The notes below the pieces were generated by a model. It saw nothing but the letters and a program-made list of their open reading frames with translations. It made no database searches and had not been told where the DNA came from. 64,000 bases of DNA, from positions 407,784-471,783 of the forward strand of contig NZ_SGXT01000013.1 in NCBI RefSeq assembly GCF_004216855.1, written 5' to 3'. This document shows, in pieces, positions 1 to 9,410 of this stretch. This DNA is from Microcella alkaliphila. Lineage in GTDB: Bacteria > Actinomycetota > Actinomycetes > Actinomycetales > Microbacteriaceae. Position 1 is the first letter of the stretch, and each line of letters opens with the position of its first letter. The translations under genes and the position numbers were made by a program.

Positions 1-1
1 C

Positions 2-412
2 GAATGGGCGCTGTTCGCGGCGCAGGCGCCTCGCGCGGCCCGTGAGGTGATTTCCCGTGTTGACGGACGCTCCGAGTCGGGCACGGAAAGTGTGCTTCGT
101 GTTCTGCTGCAGGACGCGGGTATTCCGGCTACTCCTCAGCCGCCCTTACCTCTCGGATACGGGGAGCGCGCTGACCTTCTCGTTGGCGACCGCCTGCTGA
201 TCGAGTGTGACAGTGAAGAGCACCACGCGAAGCCGGAGAGCCGAAAGGCCGATCTGCGGCGCGATGCATGGTTGACGAGTTTGGGATTCGTGGTCCTGCG
301 ATTCGACTACTCGCAGGTGTTCACGGATCCCCTGGGCGTGGTTGAGACCGTCGCGTCTGTTGTCGAGCGGGGCGATCACCTGTCGCTGCGCCCCGGTGAG
401 CTGGCCCGTTGA
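2..412 (+). CDS. DUF559 / Vsr-like endonuclease-fold protein, 3' part only
   Basis: The frame is open to the left edge, so this is the C-terminal part of a longer gene; the GTG at 47 is probably internal. The visible residues carry the DUF559 pattern: a D-G-R-S-E-S-G-T-E-S segment, then a Y-G-E-R-A-D-L-L-V-G-D strand, an acidic L-I-E-C-D, an R-R-D-A-W helix and V-L-R-F-D-Y near the end. Such proteins have a restriction-endonuclease-like fold and in actinobacteria are usually near 300 residues with an N-terminal winged-helix part. The substrate is unknown. The usual E-x-D-G near the catalytic site reads E-C-D-S here, so activity is uncertain. Confidence 0.75.
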   Translation, partial: EWALFAAQAPRAAREVISRVDGRSESGTESVLRVLLQDAGIPATPQPPLPLGYGERADLLVGDRLLIECDSEEHHAKPESRKADLRRDAWLTSLGFVVLRFDYSQVFTDPLGVVETVASVVERGDHLSLRPGELAR

Positions 413-507
413 TCGGGGCGTCGATACGCGTTGCCAGCGCGTTGCCTCAACGACCGGGGCTAGGCGACACGTTCGATCGATGGGGCTCAGAACTGAGGAG
501 CGTTGCG

Positions 508-569
508 CCGGACAGCTGACGTCGCGGACACCTCACTGCCGGACAGCACACGTCGCGGATACGTCATCG
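508..569. repeat. Two-copy 31-bp tandem repeat
   Basis: Copy 1 is 508-538 and copy 2 is 539-569; I count 25 of 31 positions identical. Both copies start CCGGACAGC and contain ACGTCGCGGA. A third copy begins CCGG at 570 and then diverges. On the other strand the repeat reads TGTCCGCGACGT, which recalls the ends of some actinobacterial insertion sequences, but no transposase lies nearby. Confidence 0.6.
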
Positions 570-646
570 CCGGCGTTTGGCGCCCGAGGCATCGAGGCGT
601 GCAGTCACCGCACGGGCCCGTAGGGCGCTCGGCCCGCTCACCGCGG

Positions 647-652
647 TAGCCT
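647..652 (+). promoter_or_regulatory. -10 element for leaderless dapA
   Basis: TAGCCT followed by six bases and the GTG at 659. This places transcription start at or next to the start codon. No Shine-Dalgarno sequence precedes the GTG. Confidence 0.55.
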
Positions 653-658
653 GGGTAC

Positions 659-1633
659 GTGAGTGCAGCGAACCCCTTCGGCCAGGTCTTGGTCGCCCTC
701 GTGACGCCGATGACCGCCGACGGCGAGGTCGACTGGCCGGGCGTCGAGCAGCACATCGACTATCTGTGTACGCATGGCGCCGACGGCATTGTCGTCACCG
801 GCACGACGGGCGAGACGTCGACGCTTACCGACGCCGAGAAGTTGCGCCTCGTGACCGTGGGCAAAGAGGTTGCGGCGGGGCGGGCATCCATCATCACGGG
901 CGGCGGCTCGAACGAGACGGCGCACGCGATCGAGCTGTACAAGGCGAGCGAGAAGGCCGGCGCCGATGGCGTGATGGTCGTCACGCCCTACTACAACAAG
1001 CCCACGCAGGCGGGTGTGCTGACGCACTTCCGCATGATCGCTGACGCGACTGACCTGCCGGTGATTCTGTACGACATCCCGGGCCGCGCGGGCATCGAGA
1101 TTAGGTACGAGACGATTCTGCGCGCCGCGAAGCATCCGAACATCGTGGCGGTGAAGGATGCGAAGGGTGACCTGTCCGAGGTCAGCCGCGTCATGAATCA
1201 GACCGACCTCATGTACTTCGCGGGCGACGACGCGAACGTTTTGCCGACGCTCGCGATTGGCGGCACCGGCCTCATCGGCGTGACGGCGAACATCGCGCCG
1301 GCCCCGTACCGCGCGATCGTCGACGCGGTGAACGCGAACGATCTGGCGACGGCAACGCGCCACCACCAACTGCTCGAGCCGCTCGTTCGGGCGATCATGA
1401 CCCACGTTCCTGGCACGGTCGCCGCGAAGTACGTGCTGCACGGTCTCGGACGCATCGGCTCGCCGCGGGTTCGCCTGCCGCTCGTCGGTCCCGAAGACTA
1501 CGAGGCCGCGATCATCGAAGACGAGATGGCGCTGGTGAAGGACGTCGAGGGCGTCGACCGCACCCGCTTCCGCCCCGATCGCAATGCAGCGGCGGGCGGC
1601 GCCCTCCCGAAGGTCGCCGGCACCACCCGATAA
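659..1633 (+). CDS. dapA: 4-hydroxy-tetrahydrodipicolinate synthase
   Basis: Condenses pyruvate with aspartate semialdehyde in the cytoplasm, the first committed step to diaminopimelate and lysine. The 324-residue TIM barrel shows the G-T-T-G-E pyruvate-binding motif at 48-52, the catalytic tyrosine Y138 in L-Y-D-I-P, and the Schiff-base lysine K166 in V-A-V-K-D-A-K-G-D. The last 25 or so residues are a low-complexity tail beyond the usual end of the family. GTG 659 is chosen because it begins just before the conserved F-G-Q-V-L-V-A-L-V-T-P strand and fits a leaderless promoter. The gene precedes RNase J as in other actinobacteria; dapF lies 11 kb downstream. Confidence 0.97.
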   Translation: MSAANPFGQVLVALVTPMTADGEVDWPGVEQHIDYLCTHGADGIVVTGTTGETSTLTDAEKLRLVTVGKEVAAGRASIITGGGSNETAHAIELYKASEKAGADGVMVVTPYYNKPTQAGVLTHFRMIADATDLPVILYDIPGRAGIEIRYETILRAAKHPNIVAVKDAKGDLSEVSRVMNQTDLMYFAGDDANVLPTLAIGGTGLIGVTANIAPAPYRAIVDAVNANDLATATRHHQLLEPLVRAIMTHVPGTVAAKYVLHGLGRIGSPRVRLPLVGPEDYEAAIIEDEMALVKDVEGVDRTRFRPDRNAAAGGALPKVAGTTR

Positions 1634-1710
1634 GACTCCACCCGGGGGCGCGAGGCCCCGCCAACCGGCCCGGGAACGGGCCCGAACGAGAACTCAGAGG
1701 TCCGTCCCTT

Positions 1711-3387
1711 ATGCCCCACGCCATTGAAGACGCCCCCGCGCTCGAACCCGGAACCCTCCGCGTCACGCCGCTCGGAGGCATCGGTGAGATCGGCCGCAAC
1801 ATGGCCGTGTTCGAGTTCGACGGCAAGCTGCTCATCGTCGACTGCGGCGTGCTCTTCCCCGAGGAGCACCAGCCCGGTGTCGACCTGATCCTGCCTGACT
1901 TCTCGCCGATCCGCGACCGCCTGGACGACGTCGTCGGCGTCGTGCTCACCCACGGCCACGAAGACCACATCGGCGCAGTTCCTTACCTGTTGCGCCTGCG
2001 CGCCGACATCCCGCTCATCGGCTCGCAGCTCACGCTCGCCCTCATTGAGGCGAAGCTCAAGGAGCACCGCATCAGCCCGTACACCCTCGCGGTGAAGGAG
2101 GGGCAGCGCGAGCGCCTCGCCCCCTTTGATCTCGAATTCGTCGCGGTGAACCACTCGATTCCGGATGCTCTCGCCGTCGCCATTCGCACCCCCGCGGGTC
2201 TCGTGCTGCACACCGGCGACTTCAAGATGGACCAGCTGCCGCTCGATGGCCGCATCACCGACCTCCGCGCGTTCGCCCGTCTCGGCGAGGAGGGCGTCGA
2301 CCTGTTCATGACCGACTCGACGAACGCCGACGTGCCGGGATTCACGCCCGTCGAGCGCGAGATCGGCAACGTGCTCGAGAGCGTCATCGCGAAGGCCCCG
2401 CGCCGCGTGATCGTCGCGAGCTTCTCGAGCCACGTGCACCGCGTTCAGCAGGTGCTCGATGCCGCCCACGCGAACGGTCGCCGGGTGGCGCTGCTCGGCC
2501 GTTCGATGGTGCGCAACATGGGTATCGCTGCGGAGCTCGGCTACCTGAAGGTGCCGGAGGGCATTCTCATCGACCACCGCAAGGCCGCCGACCTGCCTGA
2601 CGACCGCATCGTCTACATGTCGACGGGTAGCCAGGGCGAGCCGATGGCGGTGCTCGCGCGCATGGCGAATCTTGAGCACCAGGTCGAGATTGGCGAGGGC
2701 GACACGGTCATTCTCGCCTCGAGCCTGATCCCGGGCAACGAGAACGCGGTCTACCGCGTCATCAACGGTCTGACCGCGCTGGGCGCGAACGTCGTCCACA
2801 AGGGCAACGCCCGCGTCCACGTGAGTGGCCACGCCGCCGCCGGTGAGCTGCTCTACTGCTACAACATCGTGCGCCCGAAGAACGTCATGCCGGTGCACGG
2901 CGAGGCCCGCCACCTGGTGGCCAATCAGCGCCTTGCTATCGAGACGGGCATCCCGGTCGAGAACACGGTGCTCGCCGAGAACGGAACCGTCATCGACTTG
3001 AAGGACGGCGTCATTCGCGTGGTCGGCCAGCTCGATCTCGGTGAGGTCTACGTCGACGGGTCAACCGTCGGCGAGATCACGGATGCTGACCTCAAGGACC
3101 GCCGCATCCTCGCTGAGGAGGGCTTCATTTCGATCTTCGTCGCGGTCGATGCGCAGACTGGCAAGGTCGTTGTGGGACCCGAGATTCACGCGCGCGGCTT
3201 CGCCCCCGACGACAGTGTGTTCGACGACGTGATCCCGCAGCTCGTGCGCGCCCTGTCGGAGGCGGCCGAGAACGGCACGCGCGACAGTCACGCGTACAGC
3301 CAGATCGTGCGCCGCACGGTGGGCCGCTGGGTCAACACGCAACACCGCCGCCGGCCCATGATCGTGCCGGTCGTCGTCATCGCCTAA
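1711..3387 (+). CDS. rnj: Ribonuclease J
   Basis: Metallo-beta-lactamase/beta-CASP ribonuclease with endo- and 5'-3' exonuclease activity in mRNA decay and rRNA processing. The 558 residues match the family length. The zinc motif H-G-H-E-D-H is at 81-86; further signatures are T-G-D-F-K, the beta-CASP S-F-S-S-H-V-H-R segment, H-V-S-G-H-A and P-V-H-G-E near the C-terminal third. AGAGG at 1696-1700 is the ribosome site for ATG 1711. The 77-base gap to dapA contains GC-rich short inverted repeats but no clear terminator, so co-transcription with dapA is possible. Confidence 0.97.
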   Translation: MPHAIEDAPALEPGTLRVTPLGGIGEIGRNMAVFEFDGKLLIVDCGVLFPEEHQPGVDLILPDFSPIRDRLDDVVGVVLTHGHEDHIGAVPYLLRLRADIPLIGSQLTLALIEAKLKEHRISPYTLAVKEGQRERLAPFDLEFVAVNHSIPDALAVAIRTPAGLVLHTGDFKMDQLPLDGRITDLRAFARLGEEGVDLFMTDSTNADVPGFTPVEREIGNVLESVIAKAPRRVIVASFSSHVHRVQQVLDAAHANGRRVALLGRSMVRNMGIAAELGYLKVPEGILIDHRKAADLPDDRIVYMSTGSQGEPMAVLARMANLEHQVEIGEGDTVILASSLIPGNENAVYRVINGLTALGANVVHKGNARVHVSGHAAAGELLYCYNIVRPKNVMPVHGEARHLVANQRLAIETGIPVENTVLAENGTVIDLKDGVIRVVGQLDLGEVYVDGSTVGEITDADLKDRRILAEEGFISIFVAVDAQTGKVVVGPEIHARGFAPDDSVFDDVIPQLVRALSEAAENGTRDSHAYSQIVRRTVGRWVNTQHRRRPMIVPVVVIA

Positions 3388-3422
3388 GCGTGTCAGTCCC
3401 GGGCGCGGCTGTCGCGCGCGGG

Positions 3423-3428
3423 TACCGT
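3423..3428 (+). promoter_or_regulatory. -10 element for leaderless ftsK
   Basis: TACCGT followed by seven bases and ATG 3436. It overlaps the alternative GTG at 3427, which argues for the ATG as the real start. Confidence 0.45.
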
Positions 3429-3435
3429 GTCGGGC

Positions 3436-6195
3436 ATGGCCTCCGGCTCCCGCACGACACGAACGCGCCCGCAGTCGGGCGGGTCGTCGCGCGCGTCGTC
3501 GCGTACCTCGTCGAAGCGGTCCGACACGGCGCCGACGAAGAAGCTGCCCGCATCGAAGCGGCCGGCCGCGAAGGCCCCCGCTTGTGAGCCGAACGAGCCC
3601 GGTCTGCTGACGCGCGCCTGGATGGGCCTCGCCCACGCGACGGGTGCCGCGTTCCGCCTCTTCGGCCGCGAAACCCTGGCGAAGGAGGACCGCCGCGACG
3701 GCGTGCCGTTCTTCCTCGTCGTGCTCGCCGGCCTCGGGGCTCTCGTCGAGTGGTTCCTGTTCGGCGACCCGGTCGCGGTCGCACTCGACGCCTTCACTTT
3801 CGGTGGGCTCGTGGGCCGCGTCGCCTTCGCGCTGCCGGTCATCATGCTGATGTTCGCCGCCTGGTTGTTCCGGCACCCGGCGAGCGTGCACGACAACACG
3901 CGCATCGGCATCGGGCTGGGCCTGCTCATCGCGAGTGTCAGTGGGCTCTGCCACATCGCGCTCGGCGCGCCGAGCCCGTCTGATGGCGCCCCCGTGCTCG
4001 CCCAGGCGGGCGGCCTGATCGGCTGGGTGCTCGGTGGGGTGCTGTTGCTCGCCACCGTGTGGGTTGCGGTGCCGGTGCTCGTGGTGCTCGCCGCACTGTC
4101 GGTGCTCATCATGACGAAGACCCCGCCGAACCGTATCGGCGCCCGGCTGCGCGAGCTGTACGCCTACCTCTTCGGTGCCGAGCTCGCGGAGCGGCCTGAG
4201 AAGTCGAAGGCGCAGTCGACCGACAGCGACGATGACGCCGACGAGTTCGGCTCGCTGACTGACCTGGGCCTCGACATGGAGGACGAGTCGTCGATGCCGT
4301 GGTGGCGCAAGGGCAAGGCGCCTCGCCACGAGGAGCTGCCGTTCGACTCCGCTGTCGAGCGCGACCAGCCGACCGACGTGATCGACCCTGAGGCGCTCGC
4401 CCGAGTCTCCGACGACCTGACCGCGGTCGCCGACGCTGCCGAGCAGGCGGTTCAGCGTTTCACGGGTGAGCAGCCGTCGCCGTCTGCCGCCCCCGCCGCG
4501 ACGCCCGCGGCCGGTGGCGACGCCCTCGACATCGATGACGACGCGGATGCTCGCCCCGAGCATCCGACGCCCGTTTCGTCGGGTGCGCCGACGCGTCCGT
4601 ACCGCCTTCCTGCGCCGAGCGTGCTCGAGCAGGGCACGCCGCCGAAGGCGCGCAGTGCCGCGAACGACGCTGTCGTCGCCGCCATCACGGATGTGCTCGA
4701 ACAGTTCCAGGTGGATGCGAAGGTGACGGGCTTCAGCCGCGGACCGAGCGTCACGCGCTACGAGATCGAGCTGGGGCCGGGCGTCAAGGTCGAACGGTTC
4801 ACCGCCTTGACGAAGAACATCTCGTACGCGGTCGCGAGCAACGAGGTGAGCATCCTTTCGCCGATCCCGGGCAAGAGCGCGATCGGGGTCGAGATTCCGA
4901 ACACCGACCGCGAGATCGTGACCCTCGGCGACGTGTTGCGATCGAGCGCGTCGGCGAAGAGCCTGCATCCGATGTCCATCGGCGTTGGTAAAGACGTCGA
5001 GGGCGGCTACGTGGTAGCGAACCTCGCGAAGATGCCCCACCTCCTGGTCGCCGGTTCGACCGGCTCGGGTAAGTCGAGCTTCATCAACTCGATGATCACA
5101 AGCCTTCTGATGCGGGCGAAGCCGGCCGAGGTGCGCATGGTGCTCATCGACCCGAAGCGGGTCGAGCTTGCCGCCTATCAGGGGGTTCCGCACCTCATCA
5201 CTCCCATCATCACGAACCCAAAGAAGGCAGCCGAGGCGCTGCAGTGGGTCGTGAAGGAGATGGACATGCGGTACGACGACCTCGCGTCGTTCGGGTTCCG
5301 CCACATCGACGACTTCAACCGTGCCGTGCTCGCGAACGAGATCGTGTTGCCCGAGGGCAGCCAGCGCAAACTTCAGCCGTACCCCTATCTGCTCGTCGTC
5401 GTCGACGAGCTCGCCGACCTGATGATGGTGGCCCCGCGCGACGTTGAAGACTCGATCGTGCGCATCACGCAGTTGGCCCGTGCGTCGGGCATCCACCTTG
5501 TGCTCGCCACGCAGCGACCGAGCGTCGATGTCGTCACCGGGCTCATCAAAGCCAACGTGCCGAGCCGCCTCGCGTTCGCCGTATCGAGCATGACCGACAG
5601 TCGCGTCATCCTCGATCAGCCGGGCGCCGAGAAGCTGATCGGGCAAGGTGACGGCCTGTTTTTGCCAATGGGCGCGAACAAGTCGATGCGTGTGCAGGGT
5701 GCGTGGGTGACCGAGGGTGAGATTGCCGCGGTCGTGAAGCACGTGAAAGACCAGGCGCGTCCCGAGTACCGCAATGACGTCGCCGCCGAGGCGCAGAAGC
5801 GCGAGATCGACGCCGATATCGGCGACGATCTCGAGGTGTTGCTCGCCGCGGCCGAGCTCGTCGTGACGACCCAGTTCGGCTCGACGTCGATGCTGCAGCG
5901 CAAGCTCCGGGTTGGTTTCGCAAAGGCCGGTCGTCTCATGGATCTGCTCGAGTCGCGCGAGATCGTCGGCCCGTCGGAGGGTTCGAAGGCTCGTGACGTG
6001 CTCGTGACGGCCGACCAGCTCCCAGAGGTGCTGGCACGCCTGCGCGGCGAGGATCCGCCCTCGTCCGGCGCCCAGCCCACCGGCCAGGCCCCGGCGCTCG
6101 TGGGCGACGATCCCGTCGACGCGATGACGCGCGGCTATCCTGAAGAGCAGGCCTCCTCCGACGAGGACGCCTGGAGCCTGACCGGGCGCGAGTGA
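3436..6195 (+). CDS. ftsK: DNA translocase FtsK/SpoIIIE
   Basis: Septum-anchored motor that pumps chromosome termini through the closing division site. The 919-residue protein has a Ser/Lys/Arg-rich N-terminus, about four membrane helices between residues 80 and 220, an acidic Ala/Pro-rich linker, then the RecA-like motor. Walker A G-S-T-G-S-G-K-S has K546; Walker B V-V-D-E-L has D657-E658. The C-terminal gamma domain carries [16 protein letters not shown] and would read KOPS sites. XerD, its usual partner at dif, is at 59195. Start ATG 3436 is preferred over GTG 3427 because TACCGT sits seven bases before it. Confidence 0.96.
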   Translation: MASGSRTTRTRPQSGGSSRASSRTSSKRSDTAPTKKLPASKRPAAKAPACEPNEPGLLTRAWMGLAHATGAAFRLFGRETLAKEDRRDGVPFFLVVLAGLGALVEWFLFGDPVAVALDAFTFGGLVGRVAFALPVIMLMFAAWLFRHPASVHDNTRIGIGLGLLIASVSGLCHIALGAPSPSDGAPVLAQAGGLIGWVLGGVLLLATVWVAVPVLVVLAALSVLIMTKTPPNRIGARLRELYAYLFGAELAERPEKSKAQSTDSDDDADEFGSLTDLGLDMEDESSMPWWRKGKAPRHEELPFDSAVERDQPTDVIDPEALARVSDDLTAVADAAEQAVQRFTGEQPSPSAAPAATPAAGGDALDIDDDADARPEHPTPVSSGAPTRPYRLPAPSVLEQGTPPKARSAANDAVVAAITDVLEQFQVDAKVTGFSRGPSVTRYEIELGPGVKVERFTALTKNISYAVASNEVSILSPIPGKSAIGVEIPNTDREIVTLGDVLRSSASAKSLHPMSIGVGKDVEGGYVVANLAKMPHLLVAGSTGSGKSSFINSMITSLLMRAKPAEVRMVLIDPKRVELAAYQGVPHLITPIITNPKKAAEALQWVVKEMDMRYDDLASFGFRHIDDFNRAVLANEIVLPEGSQRKLQPYPYLLVVVDELADLMMVAPRDVEDSIVRITQLARASGIHLVLATQRPSVDVVTGLIKANVPSRLAFAVSSMTDSRVILDQPGAEKLIGQGDGLFLPMGANKSMRVQGAWVTEGEIAAVVKHVKDQARPEYRNDVAAEAQKREIDADIGDDLEVLLAAAELVVTTQFGSTSMLQRKLRVGFAKAGRLMDLLESREIVGPSEGSKARDVLVTADQLPEVLARLRGEDPPSSGAQPTGQAPALVGDDPVDAMTRGYPEEQASSDEDAWSLTGRE

Positions 6196-6229
6196 TTCCC
6201 CCGGTCTCATTCCCGGGGGAGGGGACGCG

Positions 6230-6889
6230 GTGACCTCACGCGACGGTGGCCCAAGTTTCCCGATGCGCGGACGCGTGATCGCGGACGGCGACACTCCGGC
6301 CTCGAGCGGCAACATCGCCAACATCATCACGATCGTGCGCATCCTGTTGGTGCCGGTCTTCGTGGTGCTGCTTGATCTGGATGGCGGCGCGGATGGCTGG
6401 CTGCGCCTCACCGCCGCACTGCTGTTCATCGTCGCCATCGCGACGGATGGAGTCGACGGTTTCCTCGCCCGCCGGCGCAACCTGGTCACCGACCTCGGCA
6501 TTCTGCTCGACCCGATCGCCGACAAATTGCTGACCGGTGCGGCTCTCGTCATGCTGGCGGTGCTGGCCGAGTTGCCCTGGTGGGTGGTGATCGTGATCCT
6601 TGTGCGCGAGTGGGGCATCACGCTGTTCCGCTTCGCGATGCTGCGCAGCCGCGTGATTCCCGCATCCCGGGGCGGCAAGCTGAAGACGGTGATGCAGTCG
6701 GTGGCGATCTCGTTCGCGCTGGTGCCGCTGTGGGTCGTGTTTGGCGACTGGATCCACTGGGTGAACACCGGGCTCATGACGATCGCGGTCGTGCTCACGG
6801 TGGTGACCGGCCTCGACTACCTCTGGAAAGCCTGGCGGAGCCGCAATGACGAGCCCGAGCCTGCCGACTCCGACCCGCGGGGCGCATGA
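6230..6889 (+). CDS. pgsA: CDP-diacylglycerol-glycerol-3-phosphate 3-phosphatidyltransferase
   Basis: Integral membrane CDP-alcohol phosphatidyltransferase making phosphatidylglycerophosphate. The family motif is complete: D73, D76-G77, A80-R81, G90, D94 and D98. Several hydrophobic helices follow, with L-V-R-E-W-G at about 125. A strong purine tract GGGGGAGGGG lies upstream of GTG 6230. The stop overlaps cinA by four bases (ATGA). The placement between ftsK and clgR matches the mycobacterial pgsA3 locus. The substrate (glycerol phosphate rather than inositol phosphate) is inferred from that locus and from overall similarity. Confidence 0.93.
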   Translation: MTSRDGGPSFPMRGRVIADGDTPASSGNIANIITIVRILLVPVFVVLLDLDGGADGWLRLTAALLFIVAIATDGVDGFLARRRNLVTDLGILLDPIADKLLTGAALVMLAVLAELPWWVVIVILVREWGITLFRFAMLRSRVIPASRGGKLKTVMQSVAISFALVPLWVVFGDWIHWVNTGLMTIAVVLTVVTGLDYLWKAWRSRNDEPEPADSDPRGA

Positions 6890-7380
6890 CCGCGTCACCC
6901 GCCTCCCGCATCGTCTCGATGATGGCGGCGCGTGGGCAGACGCTGGCCGTCGCTGAGTCCCTGACCGGGGGGATGCTCACTGCCCGCCTCGTCGACGTCC
7001 CCGGCGCCTCCGCGGTGGTCCTCGGCGGCATCGTTGCCTACGCGACGCCGCTGAAGCATTCGCTGCTGGATGTGTCGGCGGGCCTTCTCGACGAGCACGG
7101 CCCCGTGCATCCCGATGTGGCGATCGCGATGGCACGCGGCGTGCGCGAGCGCCTCGCCGTCGACGGGTCCGTCGCCGACGTGGGCGTCGCCACGACGGGA
7201 GTCGCGGGCCCCGACCCACAGGGGGACTCCCCGGTCGGCCTCGTCTACGTTGCGGTGGCGGATGCTCGGGGCGCGCTGGTGCGCGAGCTGCGCCTCGCGG
7301 GCGATCGCGTCGCCATCCGAGAGGGTGCGGTGCAGGCCGCACTTGACGGGCTTCTCGACCTACTCGGCGGACGGGAATAG
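6886..7380 (+). CDS. pncC: CinA-family nicotinamide-nucleotide amidohydrolase
   Basis: 164-residue stand-alone CinA C-terminal domain, lacking the N-terminal molybdopterin-binding-like domain of full-length CinA. It deamidates NMN to nicotinate mononucleotide in pyridine nucleotide salvage. Signatures are A-E-S-L-T-G-G-M near residue 23, V-V-L-G-G-I-V-A-Y, and T-T-G-V-A-G-P at about 103. It starts inside the pgsA stop codon, so it is translationally coupled. The name cinA is often used for this locus because the homologue is co-induced with recA for transformation in pneumococcus; nothing here shows competence. Confidence 0.92.
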   Translation: MTASPASRIVSMMAARGQTLAVAESLTGGMLTARLVDVPGASAVVLGGIVAYATPLKHSLLDVSAGLLDEHGPVHPDVAIAMARGVRERLAVDGSVADVGVATTGVAGPDPQGDSPVGLVYVAVADARGALVRELRLAGDRVAIREGAVQAALDGLLDLLGGRE

Positions 7381-7520
7381 CGCAGGTGACGGTCGTGTTA
7401 CACCAAGCGTCCTGACACGGGTTCCCCAGTGTTTCGGGTTTACAGTGAAGTCACACGGATCGGGTAGTGTTACCGCCCCGGTAGCAGATATCCGCCGCGA
7501 GAGACGTAAAGGAGGCCGCC

Positions 7521-7829
7521 ATGGTTCTGGTCCGACAAGAGATCGGCGAAGTCCTCCGCGACGTGCGCCTGCAAAAGGGTCGCACCCTGCGTCAGGTCGC
7601 GAGCCGTGCCAGCGTGGCGCTCGGGTATCTCAGCGAGGTCGAGCGCGGCCAGAAGGAGGCGTCGAGCGAGATCCTCGCGTCCGTCGCCGAAGCGCTCGAC
7701 ACCCCGATCTCGACGATCATGCGCGAAGTGGGCGATCGCCTCGCGGTCATCGAGGGTCTGACGACCGTGCCTGACACTCTCCCCGACGACCTGGTCGCCG
7801 AGTTCGACGCCGACCTGGCCGTTCGCTAG
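7521..7829 (+). CDS. clgR: ClgR-type XRE-family transcriptional activator
   Basis: 102-residue helix-turn-helix protein. The DNA-binding segment covers about residues 10-65, with R-T-L-R-Q-V-A-S-R-A and L-G-Y-L-S-E-V-E-R-G as the two helices. In actinobacteria ClgR activates clp protease genes, and in Corynebacterium also hflX, which lies 6.6 kb downstream here. The order pgsA-cinA-clgR-DUF3046-recA supports the assignment. AAAGGAGG ends five bases before ATG 7521, one of the best ribosome sites in the window. The 140-base gap upstream should hold its promoter; I see no sure hexamers and no obvious ClgR box. Confidence 0.88.
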   Translation: MVLVRQEIGEVLRDVRLQKGRTLRQVASRASVALGYLSEVERGQKEASSEILASVAEALDTPISTIMREVGDRLAVIEGLTTVPDTLPDDLVAEFDADLAVR

Positions 7830-7844
7830 CGTGCGGGTCACGCT

Positions 7845-8075
7845 CTGAAACTCTCGGAGTTCCGGCGCGCGGTGGTGGACGAATTCGGCGACGCCTACGG
7901 GCGATCGCTTGTTCGCGACCTCGTACTCGGAGACGTCGGCGACCGCACGGCCGAGCAGGCGCTCGCCGCGGGAGTTGCGCCGCGCGAGGTGTGGTTCGCG
8001 CTGTGCTCGGCGACCGACGTGCCCCGCGAGCGCTGGCACGGCGCGGGTCGGCCGGAACCGCGGCCCGATCGGTGA
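7845..8075 (+). CDS. DUF3046 protein with apparent CTG start
   Basis: 76-residue conserved actinobacterial protein of unknown function that habitually sits just upstream of recA. Reading from CTG 7845 gives the full family N-terminus K-L-S-E-F-R-R-A-V-V-D-E-F-G, then R-D-L-V-L-G, D-R-T-A-E-Q-A-L-A-A-G and P-R-E-V-W-F-A-L-C. The frame contains no ATG, GTG or TTG between the clgR stop (7827-7829, same frame) and GTG 7872, and starting at 7872 would remove the conserved first nine residues. The CTG overlaps a TGA (CTGA) that closes a five-codon GTG mini-frame at 7831-7848. No strong ribosome site is seen. Confidence 0.8.
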   Translation: MKLSEFRRAVVDEFGDAYGRSLVRDLVLGDVGDRTAEQALAAGVAPREVWFALCSATDVPRERWHGAGRPEPRPDR

Positions 8076-8093
8076 CACGCCGCGCGCAATTAC

Positions 8094-8109
8094 TCGAACA
8101 TGTGTTCGT
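8094..8109 (+). promoter_or_regulatory. SOS box (LexA operator) of recA
   Basis: TCGAACATGTGTTCGT matches the actinobacterial LexA consensus TCGAAC-N4-GTTCGA at 11 of 12 half-site positions. It lies about 220 bases before recA and directly ahead of a TAGACT -10 candidate. Confidence 0.85.
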
Positions 8110-8117
8110 TCGTGACC

Positions 8118-8123
8118 TAGACT
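8118..8123 (+). promoter_or_regulatory. Candidate recA -10 element
   Basis: TAGACT eight bases after the SOS box; a -35 at 17 bases spacing would fall inside the box, so LexA would block polymerase. The recA leader would be about 200 bases, with AGAGAAGAGA as ribosome site. The leader itself shows no gene. Confidence 0.5.
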
Positions 8124-8327
8124 CCCTCACAGCGGCAGTCGAACACCTCTGAGTGCACAGTGTGGCCTGGTCCGCCGACGATGTCGGCGGTCGTGCGTAC
8201 CGTTCACCGCGAGGCGGCAGACGCCGTCACCGCCTTGTCGCATCCCGGCCGTCCTTGCTCCATCGGGCGACCGGCACGGCGATAGCCGATAGGCGAACCG
8301 CGCACGACACAGAGAGAAGAGACGACC

Positions 8328-9410
8328 ATGCCCTCACCCGCAGACCGCGAAAAGGCCCTCGAGACGGCCCTCGCGCAGATTGATCGACAGTTCGGCAAGG
8401 GCAGCGTCATGCGCCTCGGTAGCGATGAGCGCGCCCCGGTCGCCGTGATCCCCACCGGGTCGATCGCCCTCGACGTCGCGCTCGGTATCGGCGGCCTGCC
8501 AAAGGGGCGCATCATCGAGATTTACGGGCCCGAGTCGTCGGGTAAGACGACGCTCACCCTGCACGCGATCGCGAACGTTCAGCGCGCGGGCGGCATCGCC
8601 GCATTCATCGACGCCGAGCACGCGCTCGACCCCGACTACGCGCAGAAGCTGGGCGTCGACATCGACCAGCTGCTCGTGTCGCAGCCTGACACCGGCGAGC
8701 AGGCCCTGGAGATCGCCGACATGCTCGTGCGCTCAGGCTCGATCGACCTCGTCGTCATCGACTCGGTTGCGGCGCTGGTGCCCCGCGCCGAGATCGAGGG
8801 CGAGATGGGGGACAGCCACGTCGGCCTGCAGGCCCGCCTCATGTCGCAGGCTCTGCGCAAGCTCACCGGCGGTCTGAACTCGACCGGCACCTCGATGATC
8901 TTCATCAACCAGCTGCGCGAGAAGATCGGTGTCTTCTTCGGCAGCCCTGAGACCACCGCGGGCGGTAAGGCGCTGAAGTTCTACGCGTCGGTGCGCCTCG
9001 ACATTCGCCGTATCGAGACGCTGAAAGACGGCACCGACGCAGTCGGTAACCGCACCCGCGTGAAGGTGGTCAAGAACAAGATGGCTCCGCCGTTCAAGCA
9101 GGCCGAATTCGACATTCTCTACGGCGTCGGCATCTCGCGTGAGGGTAGCCTGCTCGACTTCGGTGTCGACCACGGCATCGTCAAGAAGTCGGGCGCTTGG
9201 TACACCTACGACGGCGACCAGCTTGGGCAGGGTAAAGAGAACTCGCGCAAGTACCTCCTGCAGAACCCCGAGATCGCCGCCGAGATCGAAAGCAAGATTC
9301 TCGCGAAGCTCGGCATTGGTGCGGGGGCAGGCGCGGCGCCGGCCACCGTCGACGCGCCCGTCGAGTCGCTTCAGCAGAAGCTCGCGCAGAAGAAGGCCGC
9401 CGGCGCGTGA
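8328..9410 (+). CDS. recA: Recombinase RecA
   Basis: Strand-exchange ATPase and co-protease for LexA self-cleavage. The 360-residue sequence is uninterrupted, with no intein, unlike M. tuberculosis recA. Walker A is G-P-E-S-S-G-K-T in the [14 protein letters not shown] segment; Walker B is [11 protein letters not shown]; loop 2 is [21 protein letters not shown]. The C-terminal tail is Ala/Gly-rich rather than strongly acidic. Regulation by LexA is expected from the SOS box at 8094. Its stop overlaps recX by GTGA. Confidence 0.99.
   Translation: MPSPADREKALETALAQIDRQFGKGSVMRLGSDERAPVAVIPTGSIALDVALGIGGLPKGRIIEIYGPESSGKTTLTLHAIANVQRAGGIAAFIDAEHALDPDYAQKLGVDIDQLLVSQPDTGEQALEIADMLVRSGSIDLVVIDSVAALVPRAEIEGEMGDSHVGLQARLMSQALRKLTGGLNSTGTSMIFINQLREKIGVFFGSPETTAGGKALKFYASVRLDIRRIETLKDGTDAVGNRTRVKVVKNKMAPPFKQAEFDILYGVGISREGSLLDFGVDHGIVKKSGAWYTYDGDQLGQGKENSRKYLLQNPEIAAEIESKILAKLGIGAGAGAAPATVDAPVESLQQKLAQKKAAGA

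Larger units (their letters stand above)
413..658. other. Intergenic region upstream of dapA
   Basis: No convincing gene. It holds a two-copy 31-base direct repeat (508-569) and, at its right end, the dapA -10 element. The short reading frames crossing it have poor codon structure. Confidence 0.6.

Noticed and set aside
3061..6798. 1245-codon open frame on the minus strand
   Set aside because: Antisense shadow of RNase J, ftsK and pgsA in GC-rich DNA. Composition is His/Arg/Asp-rich without domains, while the plus-strand genes are complete and conserved.
8328..9410. Possible RecA intein as in M. tuberculosis
   Set aside because: Length is 360 residues and all RecA motifs are contiguous.
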